Assembly (NCBI GenBank): GCA_017631315.1
Contig: JAGBTN010000005.1
Location: 1 to 64,000, forward strand
Reading direction: 5' to 3'
DNA length: 64,000 nt
From: Bacteroidaceae bacterium
Lineage (GTDB): Bacteria; Bacteroidota; Bacteroidia; Bacteroidales; Bacteroidaceae
Shown here: piece by piece, positions 1 to 7,590 of the stretch
Numbering within the stretch: position 1 is the stretch's first letter
How the letters are laid out: every line of letters starts with the position of its first letter
Position numbers and translations under genes: made by a program
The notes under the pieces: model-generated
What the model was told of the DNA's origin: nothing
What the model saw: the letters and a program-made list of their open reading frames with translations, nothing else
The model's database searches: none

Positions 1-1
1 T

Positions 2-445
2 GTCCGCCAAGCACCCGTTCTTTTTACTGCGTGCGAGAGTTGGGGAGAATACTGCACCGCCAAGATTGACAACACAGGTCAGCGTTTCCTGTTCACCAAT
101 GCTGCCGGCCAGCAGTCGCCCATCAACATCCTTGCCATCAGCGGTTATGGCGGTTACTATTTGGGGTTGAGTGGTTTGATTATTGGCCGCCTCACTATTC
201 CCGAGATTGGCGAAGACATTGCCCGCGTTGTCTGCTTCGACCTCGCCTGCAGCAACTGCTACCAGAATTATAACATCACGAAGCCTCTAACCTTGCAGAC
301 GGGCGGCTATGCGAAATGTCATAGTTGCCAGCGTACCTACAATCTGAACGACTGCGGCAGCATTGCCGACGGTCCTTCAGGTCGTAACCTTTATCGCTAT
401 CGTGTCAACTACATTAATGGCACACTCGTCGTGAACAACGGTTAA
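2..445 (+). CDS. Rieske-like Cys4 lipoprotein-type protein, C-terminal part
   Basis: The reading frame is open from the first bases of the window, so the N-terminus lies outside it; 147 codons are visible. The C-terminal half carries two CxxC-type pairs (CSNC and CHSC, about 25 residues apart) and then the stretch NLNDCGSIADGPSGRNLYRYRV. This arrangement resembles small Bacteroidales lipoproteins with a Rieske-like fold in which four cysteines replace the usual two Cys and two His. That family assignment is from memory of the pattern. Metal or Fe-S binding is inference. It ends 34 bp before the next gene on the same strand and may share its transcript. Confidence 0.55.
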   Translation, partial: VRQAPVLFTACESWGEYCTAKIDNTGQRFLFTNAAGQQSPINILAISGYGGYYLGLSGLIIGRLTIPEIGEDIARVVCFDLACSNCYQNYNITKPLTLQTGGYAKCHSCQRTYNLNDCGSIADGPSGRNLYRYRVNYINGTLVVNNG

Positions 446-479
446 TAAGACATTAATCCACCCCGTCAGGAATAACCAT

Positions 480-917
480 ATGAAAAGAACAAAGTTTCTG
501 ATATTAATTCTGATGCTGGTTATCTCAGTAGCCAAAGCAGAGGAACGTGTTTGGTGCCTTGTCACAGACCATGGCGAGAGCGTGCCGATGAACGAAGTGC
601 TATGTCTGGCTGCAGCCGACGACGACTCCACTTTCGCCGTCATACTTATAGATGGTTCTGCCATCAATGGTGTACGTCGTGCTCACTTCGACCGTGAGAT
701 TCCAACAGGACTTACAAAGCCCAGCATCGTAGTTGCAAAGGACCTCCTACACTTGATGAATGCTCCTGCAGGCAGCACCGTCAGCATATATAACATCGAC
801 GGAAAACTCATGCTGCAAGCGAAATCCGACGAAGAGATTGATGTCAGTACACTTCCTGCCCACACATATTATATAATAAGGTTAGGACAAACCTCATTCA
901 AATTTCGCAAGCCATGA
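480..917 (+). CDS. Small secreted protein with T9SS-type C-terminal sorting tail
   Basis: A 145-residue protein that starts with a clear signal peptide (MKRTKFLILILMLVISVAKA). The last 50 residues have the pattern VSIYNIDGKLM, then DVSTLPAHTYYIIRL, then FKFRKP, which matches the beta-sandwich tail used as a Por/type IX secretion signal in Bacteroidetes. The 75 residues between match nothing I recognise. Its stop codon overlaps the start of the GH3 gene (ATGA), so the two are translationally coupled. The likely fate is secretion or surface attachment. The function of the mature part is unknown. Confidence 0.7.
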   Translation: MKRTKFLILILMLVISVAKAEERVWCLVTDHGESVPMNEVLCLAAADDDSTFAVILIDGSAINGVRRAHFDREIPTGLTKPSIVVAKDLLHLMNAPAGSTVSIYNIDGKLMLQAKSDEEIDVSTLPAHTYYIIRLGQTSFKFRKP

Positions 918-3808
918 AACAGAACTACATTTTAGCACTCTTGCTTCTGCTCTGTTCTATGGCCTCTGCGCAGAAGAAAACGTTTGCTGTCCATTATAAC
1001 ACAATGGTAGGCACAAGCACAGATGAGATTCGTTTCTCCCAAAACGGCAACAACGACGAATGGGCTCCTGGCAACATTTACTATCCAAACAAAGACCTCT
1101 CGCAGATACAATACATCAGCCGCTATTTCCCCTGTCAAGACTTCACGTTCTCATTGCCTGACCTCGTAATGCAGCCAGGTGAGACAACCATTATCGACAT
1201 TGACTTTCAACCAGAAGAAAGCGTTGTTCGCTACGTCGATAAGTTCATCTACTCATCGAACAGCAATGTTGCCAAAGCCGTTCGAATCGGTGGAGCACAG
1301 TTCGAGGTAACAGCCGTCTCTGCCGGTCTCTGCACACTCACCGCAACGCATAGCGAAGCAGGACAACGCACCATTTCCGTCCTCGTACAACCCAACGAAG
1401 CATACGTTGACCAGATGGTCGATTCGTTGCTCAATCTCATGACCGATGACGAAAAACTCTCCATGGTGGGCGGCACCAACTGGTACTTCACAAAAAGCAT
1501 CGACCGCCTTAATATACCGGATATGGAAATGTGCGACGGTCCACAAGGCGTTGGCTCGGACAACATTGCAACAGCCTACCCTCCCAACCAAGCCCTTGCT
1601 GCCACATGGAACCGCGATATGGCACAGCGCTATGGACGTTCCATTGCACGAGACTGCCGAGCACGAGGCATCGACATCATTCTGGGGCCTGGCGTCAACA
1701 TCTATCGTTCACCCCTCTGCGGTCGCAACTTCGAATACATGGGTGAAGACCCTTACTTGGCCGGACAGACGGCTGCAAATTATATCATTGGTGCGCAGCG
1801 CGAAGGAGTATCAGCCACCGTTAAACATTTCATCGGAAACAATTCCGACTACGATCGCGATCATATCAGCAATGACATGGATGAGCGAACACTACACGAG
1901 ATTTACTTGCCCGCCTTCAAAGCCGCCGTGCAAGAAGGCAAGACAGGTTGTCTGATGACCAGTTACAACCTCGTGAACGGCACATACACAACCCACAGCC
2001 GTGAGTTACTTACCTATGTCCTTCGCGAGCGATGGGGATATAAAGGCATTGTCATGAGCGACTGGGGCTCCACGCACGACTGTCTGGGTGCTGCCTGGGC
2101 TGGACTCGACCTGGAAATGGCGAGTGCCGACCACATGACGCCCGACAGCCTTCGTATGTATATTTCACAAGGCAAACTCTCAATGAGTGATATCGACACG
2201 AAAGTGCGACACATCCTTTACACCATGATCAGCATGGGCTTTCACGATGAAGGGCAACAAGACAGTACCATTCCTCTCTACGACCCAGAGAGCGACTCCA
2301 CAGCCCTTGCCGTTGCCAGCGAGGCAATCACACTGCTGCGCAACGAAAACAACCTGCTACCCATCGACACCTCGAGAATAAAACGCATTGTTGTAACAGG
2401 TAAGAACGCGACAGGCTACGTAAGTGGAGGTGGCAGTGGAAATGTTAATCCCTGGCACTACGTCAGCGCATTCGATGGAATTCGTGCTCTTGGAGAAAGC
2501 CTGGGAGTCGAGGTAGTATGCAAAGACAAACTCGACCTGTTACCCGCCATCATCTATTCCGACGAAGCACTTACCACGCCTGGATTCAAAGCCGAATACT
2601 TTGCAACAAGCGATTTAAGCGGCTCGCCTGTTATGATACAGACTGAGACAAAGATAAATCATATATGGAGTGCAAGGGGGCCTGAGGTGGAAGGCATTGG
2701 CAAGAAAAACTATTCCGTACGCTGGAGCGGTTATATCAGCGTGCCTGCTTCTGCATACTACACCTTTACAGCAGGAGGTGATGACGGTTTTCGTCTCCTT
2801 ATCGATGGCACCACCCTAGTTGAGGATTGGGAAGCATCATCCTACCATAGTAAGACCGCATCAAAGTATTTGTCAAAAGGAAAAGTTTATGCCGTTTCTT
2901 TCGAGTATTATCAATTGGAAGGTGACGCAATGGTGGATTTGATGTGGCAAAAACGAGGCGACACGAAGGACTACCTGGCAGAATACTTGAAAGATGCCGA
3001 CCTTGTGGTTGCCTGCATTGGTATGAATTCAAGCATCGAAGGCGAGGGGCACGACCGCAGTTTCGATCTTCCAAGCGAAGATAAAGAGGTGCTTGCCTCA
3101 ATCGCTAAGGCTGGTCGGCCAACGGTTGCTGTCATCAATGGCGGCGGAGCGATTGAGATGCAGTCCTGGCAACAACAGACCGACGCTATCCTTTGGGCAT
3201 TCTATGGCGGGCAGCAAGGCGGGACAGCACTTGCCAACATTCTCTTCGGCCGTACGAATCCAAGTGGTCACCTGCCGATAACGATTGAGCGGGCCTGGAG
3301 CGAGAATCCAACATACAACTCTTATCACGACCCTGATGGCGACAAACACGTCCGATACAGCGAAGGTATCTTTATGGGATATCGTGGTTACGACAAATTG
3401 AACAGACAAGTCGTCTATCCATTCGGTCATGGACTATCGTATTCGAGTTTCAGTATTCATAACCTTTCTATTGGAGAACAACAAGAAGACGGCAGCATTG
3501 AGGTAAGTTGCACTCTGACTAACACCGGCAATCGCGACGGAGCACAAGTTGTTCAACTCTATGTCGGACGAGAAGGCGACTGCCCCGTGGAGCGCCCCAT
3601 CAAGGAATTACGCGACTTTGCAAAAGTCTATCTTACGGCAGGGGAATCTAAACAAGTGAACTTCACACTGAAGCCAGAAGCCTTCAGTTACTATGACGTA
3701 AACCAGCACGATTTTGTTTATGATACCGGTCAGTACAACATCATGCTCGGATTCTCTTCGCGAGACATCCGACAGACAAGTTCCACCACTCTAAACCCAC
3801 TGCCATGA
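914..3808 (+). CDS. Secreted GH3 beta-glycosidase with inserted PA14 domain
   Basis: A 964-residue exported enzyme with signal peptide MKQNYILALLLLLCSMASAQ. Residues about 75-150 look like a bacterial Ig-like (BIG2) segment. The GH3 TIM-barrel follows, with the catalytic nucleophile in VMSDWGSTHD at about Asp383. A PA14 domain (about residues 555-680, including AGGDDGFRLLIDG) interrupts the second GH3 domain. The candidate acid/base motif is in IEGEGHDRSFDLP, and a fibronectin III-like domain closes the protein. GH3 enzymes with this PA14 insertion usually cleave beta-glucosides or related plant glycans, and the insert shapes the substrate pocket. The exact sugar cannot be read from sequence. 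ATGA overlaps at both ends place it in the middle of a coupled three-gene unit. Confidence 0.93.
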   Translation: MKQNYILALLLLLCSMASAQKKTFAVHYNTMVGTSTDEIRFSQNGNNDEWAPGNIYYPNKDLSQIQYISRYFPCQDFTFSLPDLVMQPGETTIIDIDFQPEESVVRYVDKFIYSSNSNVAKAVRIGGAQFEVTAVSAGLCTLTATHSEAGQRTISVLVQPNEAYVDQMVDSLLNLMTDDEKLSMVGGTNWYFTKSIDRLNIPDMEMCDGPQGVGSDNIATAYPPNQALAATWNRDMAQRYGRSIARDCRARGIDIILGPGVNIYRSPLCGRNFEYMGEDPYLAGQTAANYIIGAQREGVSATVKHFIGNNSDYDRDHISNDMDERTLHEIYLPAFKAAVQEGKTGCLMTSYNLVNGTYTTHSRELLTYVLRERWGYKGIVMSDWGSTHDCLGAAWAGLDLEMASADHMTPDSLRMYISQGKLSMSDIDTKVRHILYTMISMGFHDEGQQDSTIPLYDPESDSTALAVASEAITLLRNENNLLPIDTSRIKRIVVTGKNATGYVSGGGSGNVNPWHYVSAFDGIRALGESLGVEVVCKDKLDLLPAIIYSDEALTTPGFKAEYFATSDLSGSPVMIQTETKINHIWSARGPEVEGIGKKNYSVRWSGYISVPASAYYTFTAGGDDGFRLLIDGTTLVEDWEASSYHSKTASKYLSKGKVYAVSFEYYQLEGDAMVDLMWQKRGDTKDYLAEYLKDADLVVACIGMNSSIEGEGHDRSFDLPSEDKEVLASIAKAGRPTVAVINGGGAIEMQSWQQQTDAILWAFYGGQQGGTALANILFGRTNPSGHLPITIERAWSENPTYNSYHDPDGDKHVRYSEGIFMGYRGYDKLNRQVVYPFGHGLSYSSFSIHNLSIGEQQEDGSIEVSCTLTNTGNRDGAQVVQLYVGREGDCPVERPIKELRDFAKVYLTAGESKQVNFTLKPEAFSYYDVNQHDFVYDTGQYNIMLGFSSRDIRQTSSTTLNPLP

Positions 3809-5751
3809 AGAAGATATTCATCCTCTCTACTCTGTTGTTTGCGATTAGCGCAAGCGCCATCAACACCAATACTGACGGCACCTACCTCATCTCGTCGGCA
3901 GAGGATCTTTGTGAATTCTCTTCGCTTGTGAATGGTGGCAAACGCGACTTAAACGCAATGCTGACGAACGACATCAGCATGAAAGGCTACGACTACACGC
4001 CCATCGGCACAAACTCCATGAGTTATTGCGGCACTTTCGACGGACAAGGTTTCACCATCGACAGCCTCACTATCTCACTCTCATCCAATGGTGTCGGCAT
4101 CTTTGGCTACATTGACAGCGCACATATTCTTAACCTCACTGCCGGCATGGCAAACAATGTAAAAGGAAAAGCCTTTGTTGGAGGTTTTGTTGGCGATAAG
4201 ATTGGCAATGGGACCGCTCGCATTGAGCGTTGTGGACATGAAGGGAAGGTAACTGGCAGTGCCGAGAATGCAGCAGCCTTCGTGGGTTGTGTACATAGCG
4301 GAAACCTTACCATCAGTTATTGTTACAATAGCGGTCGTGTATCGGGTAATCGTGAATCTGCCATCTTTTGCGGTTGGATGGGCGGAAGCAATTCTTCCAT
4401 CTCCTATTGCTACAACTCTGGAACTCTAACGGCAGGAGCAGATGGAAGTAACTATCTGTATCGCTCCTTACCAACCATAACCCATGTCTACGATAGTTCC
4501 GGACGACAGAACACCACACGATTTACACTTGCCCAGCGTAAGAACGGTGCATTAGCATGGATGCTCAACGGCAACACCCCCGATGGTCCATTCCGTCAGA
4601 ACATCGACAACGAGCAGACCGTCGACGACCATCCTGTTCTCAAACCTCAGCACGGCATTGTTTATGCATCTGGCACTCTGAAGTGCAACGGCACACCTGC
4701 CTCGGCAACACCCATCTATTCCAACAACAACAATGCCACATATCTGCCTCATGACTTCGTCCATGGGCTTTGCAATGTCTGTTCGCTCGTTGATACGGAA
4801 TATATGTACACCAACTATGAAGGTTACTACGAAATAGCCACACCCGAAGCCCTTTGTTGGTTCGCATACATGGTAAACACTATTCCCGGACATACTGCCG
4901 ACTTCTGCCGCATCACCGAAGACATCGATATGACTGGATATAGTTTCCCTGGCATCGGCACAAACGACGCACCTTTCTGCGGAGAGATTGATGGAAGGAA
5001 GAATATCATCTCTGGTTTGACTATGAAACGGACAGGAGAAACCTGTGTTGGTCTGGTGAACGTAGGCACAGATGGACTGGAGGTTCACGACCTCACGCTC
5101 GATGCATCGTGCACCTTCACCGGATACCGATACGTAGGCGGCTTTGCCGGCAAAGTATCTGGCGAGAATGGGGGAAACGTCTATTTCAGCAACCTCGGTT
5201 TCGAGGGAACAGTCAATGTCAACGACAATGGCGGCGGCATTATCGGTTGCGTGCCGAACAATGATTTCACGGCACACTTCACAAACTGCTATACCGTAGG
5301 TACTGTCAACGGTGTAAGCGATAATGGGGCACTCTCCGGTTGGTCGTCGTATGCACGCATTCGCAACTGTTATGTTCTCGTAAAAGGAAAAGGTTGGGAA
5401 AATGGTCACGACATCTGCCGTGGCTTCACGCCCCGATTTACCAACAGTTATGCTTGCGGAGCAGTGCAGACTGGTTCCGGTCTCAGTTCGTTTACAGAAA
5501 AAGAGATGCAAGACGGCACATTGCTGAAGAAACTCTGGCCGGATGTTTATCACCAAGAGATAGGAACCGACACACATCCGCTGCTCTCGCACCCGAGGAG
5601 TAAAACACTAGAAGACCAGCCAAACAACATCCGTTCTCTCAATGGTACATGGATTGACGGCAACTGGTTCGACCTAAGCGGACGTGCAGTGACTAGCAAG
5701 ATTCCACATGGCATCTACATTCGGAACGGCAAAAAGGTTGTCATCAAATAA
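3805..5751 (+). CDS. Secreted GLUG-repeat surface protein with sorting tail
   Basis: A 648-residue protein with signal peptide MKKIFILSTLLFAISASA. The body has two similar halves, each opening with a segment of the form YLISSAEDLCEFSSLVN or YEIATPEALCWFAYMVN, followed by DISMKGYDYTPIG-like and GLUG-like Gly-rich turns (VGGFVG, VGGFAGKVSG). These are typical of beta-helical GLUG adhesin or polysaccharide-binding proteins. The tail WFDLSGRAVTSKIPHGIYIRNGKKVVIK is the Prevotella-type C-terminal motif seen on exported surface proteins. Its start overlaps the GH3 stop (ATGA). Likely role: a surface accessory to the glycosidase. The exact ligand is unknown. Confidence 0.8.
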   Translation: MKKIFILSTLLFAISASAINTNTDGTYLISSAEDLCEFSSLVNGGKRDLNAMLTNDISMKGYDYTPIGTNSMSYCGTFDGQGFTIDSLTISLSSNGVGIFGYIDSAHILNLTAGMANNVKGKAFVGGFVGDKIGNGTARIERCGHEGKVTGSAENAAAFVGCVHSGNLTISYCYNSGRVSGNRESAIFCGWMGGSNSSISYCYNSGTLTAGADGSNYLYRSLPTITHVYDSSGRQNTTRFTLAQRKNGALAWMLNGNTPDGPFRQNIDNEQTVDDHPVLKPQHGIVYASGTLKCNGTPASATPIYSNNNNATYLPHDFVHGLCNVCSLVDTEYMYTNYEGYYEIATPEALCWFAYMVNTIPGHTADFCRITEDIDMTGYSFPGIGTNDAPFCGEIDGRKNIISGLTMKRTGETCVGLVNVGTDGLEVHDLTLDASCTFTGYRYVGGFAGKVSGENGGNVYFSNLGFEGTVNVNDNGGGIIGCVPNNDFTAHFTNCYTVGTVNGVSDNGALSGWSSYARIRNCYVLVKGKGWENGHDICRGFTPRFTNSYACGAVQTGSGLSSFTEKEMQDGTLLKKLWPDVYHQEIGTDTHPLLSHPRSKTLEDQPNNIRSLNGTWIDGNWFDLSGRAVTSKIPHGIYIRNGKKVVIK

Positions 5752-5782
5752 GCAGACGATTGAAACTTGTCGTGAACAACGG

Positions 5783-6175
5783 CTAAAGACTCCGTTTCAA
5801 TTCCTCAACCACCATCACATCGGCTGGCAACCATCGTACGTTGTCCAGTTCGTCAGCCTTTAGCCATTGCGCTGCCTCGTGTTCGTTGAGATGAAACGTT
5901 TCTGAAAGCAGCGAACAGAAATAACAATGCATCGTCAGATGAAAGTTCGGGTAATCATATTCTACAGTACAAAGGAACTCATCGACACTTATCTCCGCTT
6001 GCAGTTCCTCAAGAATCTCACGCCTTAAAGCCTCTTCAGGAGTCTCACCTGGCTCTATCTTTCCACCAGGAAACTCCCACCAGCCTTCCCAATCGCCATA
6101 CCCTCGCTGCGTGGCAAAGACACGGCCATTCTTCCTGATAACGGCTGCAACAACCTCAATCTGCTTCATTTCCAT
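5783..6175 (-). CDS. mutT: Nudix hydrolase, MutT/8-oxo-dGTP diphosphatase type
   Basis: A 130-residue protein with a Nudix box starting at Gly38 (GKIEPGE, then REILEEL), which supplies the metal-binding glutamates. Length and the N-terminal pattern VVAAVIRKNGRVFATQRGYGDWEGWWEFPGGK fit the (deoxy)nucleoside triphosphate pyrophosphohydrolase group that clears oxidised dGTP. The glycine near the end of the consensus box is a glutamine here (Gln59), a tolerated change. It is convergent with the GLUG gene, 31 bp away. An alternative start is Met3. Family is sure; substrate is inferred. Confidence 0.9.
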   Translation of the reverse strand: MEMKQIEVVAAVIRKNGRVFATQRGYGDWEGWWEFPGGKIEPGETPEEALRREILEELQAEISVDEFLCTVEYDYPNFHLTMHCYFCSLLSETFHLNEHEAAQWLKADELDNVRWLPADVMVVEELKRSL

Positions 6176-6238
6176 ATAATTCCAATCAGTCTTGCTCCCG
6201 ATTGATTCTATTGTATCTGTCTTTTAACCAGATATGGT

Positions 6239-6985
6239 TCAGGTTTTTGATATAAATTTACAAATAGGATAATTTGTGCAACCATAGAAGCGGCCATAAC
6301 GTCCGTTTCTTAGGACAAGCTCCCCGCCACAACGAGGGCATATTCCATTTTTAACTTTAGCCTGAGTAACGACTTGATATGCGCGAACCTTTTGAATATG
6401 CTCTTCTCTTCTTTCCTTATCATCAGAAGATAACTCCCGAAGCCTCAAAGCCATACTTTCACACTGTTCGTCAGTGTATATGATTTTGTGATATTTCAAG
6501 ATTTCTTCTTTCAGACTATACAGCATAATAACTGTATGATTAGGCGCGTTTACTTTTAACCTTTCACAATCCACCACCACAACAATAGGCACAGCTAAAA
6601 CCTCTCCGTATTGCTTTAATGCACTTTTCACAGCTTCAACATGTACTTTATTCTGAAAGATGGGATTGGGCTTTTCGTATTTCTCCTTATAGATTGTCTG
6701 TGTCCATTGAGAAGAATTCTCGCCTCCAGTTATCCATCCACTCCAGCATTTTGTTTCAATGACAAAAATACCGAAGGGTGAAACTACAACATGGTCTATT
6801 TGAGTATCGCCGTGAGCATTAGGAATAAGCAAATCATCAATAAGGATGTAATGCTCACCCAAATTTTGGAGCTTCTCCGAAACAGTCCTCTCCCCCGCAG
6901 CTCCCCTAGAGAACCACTTGATATTCTTTACAAGAAGAACAAGCAGCAGAGCTAGGATGCAGACTATTATAACTGGAAGAAACAT
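6239..6985 (-). CDS. NERD-domain protein with C-terminal topoisomerase-type zinc ribbon
   Basis: A 248-residue protein. An N-terminal membrane anchor (FLPVIIVCILALLLVLLV) is followed by a NERD domain at about residues 28-140 with the nuclease-like pattern QIDHVVVSPFGIFVIETKCWSG (conserved D, E and K). The protein ends in a four-cysteine ribbon (CPRCGGELVLRNGRYGRFYGC, then C six residues on) of the kind found at topoisomerase I C-termini. NERD is related to restriction-like nucleases; DNA processing is probable but unproven. It stands alone, upstream of insertion-sequence debris and on the opposite strand to it. Confidence 0.85.
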   Translation of the reverse strand: MFLPVIIVCILALLLVLLVKNIKWFSRGAAGERTVSEKLQNLGEHYILIDDLLIPNAHGDTQIDHVVVSPFGIFVIETKCWSGWITGGENSSQWTQTIYKEKYEKPNPIFQNKVHVEAVKSALKQYGEVLAVPIVVVVDCERLKVNAPNHTVIMLYSLKEEILKYHKIIYTDEQCESMALRLRELSSDDKERREEHIQKVRAYQVVTQAKVKNGICPRCGGELVLRNGRYGRFYGCTNYPICKFISKT

Positions 6986-7032
6986 GGGTAATTAGATTAA
7001 CGTGAGTACGATGAATTTTAACTATCTATAAA

Positions 7033-7064
7033 TTTGGTGATTAGCGAAAATTGTCGTATCTTTA
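7033..7064 (+). promoter_or_regulatory. Bacteroidetes-type promoter ahead of the transposase fragment
   Basis: TTTG at 7033-7036, a 20-bp spacer, then TATCTTTA at 7057-7064, one base from the consensus TAnnTTTG. The broken transposase frame starts 40 bp downstream, so this is probably the element's own promoter, left after decay. Confidence 0.55.
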
Positions 7065-7103
7065 TAGTGCTCAATTACAAAGAATTACAAAACAATAATC
7101 GCT

Positions 7104-7265
7104 ATGATCACCGAAGACAAAGTTACAGAATTATTCTGTATGGCAGATGACTTTTGTAAGTTTTTTGATAGAATGGTAGCAAAATATACGTTCAAGAGTA
7201 CAGCAATGCGTTCTTATCACCGTAATTACACCATGTCAAAAGCAGAAATCATGCTCATAATAATA
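7104..7265 (+). pseudogene. IS982-type transposase, N-terminal fragment
   Basis: The frame reads MITEDKVTELFCMADDFC, then MSKAEIMLII, which matches the opening of IS982-family transposases of Bacteroidales as I remember them (MITkdKVTEIFCiaDDFC, then MSdsEIitI). Similarity stops at about codon 54, where the 61-bp inverted-repeat element begins. The remaining three quarters of the transposase, including the DDE residues, are absent from the window. It is therefore a dead remnant. The family call rests on the N-terminal motif alone. Confidence 0.65.
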
Positions 7266-7326
7266 TATTGCTGTCCGGGGAAATGTTGTTTTTGAAACAC
7301 TTCATGTTTTTTACCGGACAGCAATA
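7266..7326. mobile_element. 61-bp inverted-repeat element (MITE-like or collapsed IS ends)
   Basis: Perfect 13-bp terminal inverted repeats TATTGCTGTCCGG (7266-7278) and CCGGACAGCAATA (7314-7326) enclose 35 bp without coding capacity. It interrupts the IS982-type fragment. The right end, read inward as ATTGCTGTCCGGTAAAAAAC, resembles ends of insertion sequences common in Bacteroidales. It could also act as a strong stem-loop. No clear target duplication is visible. Confidence 0.5.
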
Positions 7327-7396
7327 ATAGGATTCTAAGTTTAATCTGTCAACTTTTTTTAGTACACCGCACACTGCACGAGTAGTTGCTAAGCCT

Positions 7397-7572
7397 CGCA
7401 CGTAAAGTTGCCTTGAGGGACGCGTCCTTCTGGGCAAATGGGTGCGTCCGCTTGAACAAGTGGACTAAACCCTGCGAATGGGTCCCCTAAACACTCAAGA
7501 GAACTTTGCCGACTTCTGCTGTGAAGTTGCCCAACTTCTCTGCAGAAGTTGGGCGATTACTCTGGAGACGTT
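7397..7572. repeat. 22-bp-period array, locus G (8 units)
   Basis: Eight contiguous 22-bp units begin at 7397, 7419, 7441, 7463, 7485, 7507, 7529 and 7551. Units 2 and 3 share a GCGTCC word at the same offset, units 4 and 5 share CTAAAC, and units 6 to 8 share an ACTTCTCTG-like word and end in AAGTT or ACGTT. Unit 1 carries CACGTAAAGTTGCC, close to the consensus of the arrays at 17300 and 57592. Unit 7 contains the perfect dyad CCCAACTTCT/AGAAGTTGGG. The array sits 18 bp downstream of the uvrD stop codon and fills the space to the IS debris. The stretch 7327-7396 shows nothing I can name. Confidence 0.8.
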
Positions 7573-7590
7573 TTCGAGGATGTCTTTTCC

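Noticed and set aside
4552..5592. A 346-codon open frame on the - strand
   Set aside because: It lies wholly antisense to the GLUG gene, has no signal, domain or promoter, and its composition follows the codon pattern of the other strand.
7397..7572. CRISPR array
   Set aside because: The units are contiguous with no spacers, only 22 bp, and no cas gene is in the window. The same holds for the other 22-bp arrays.
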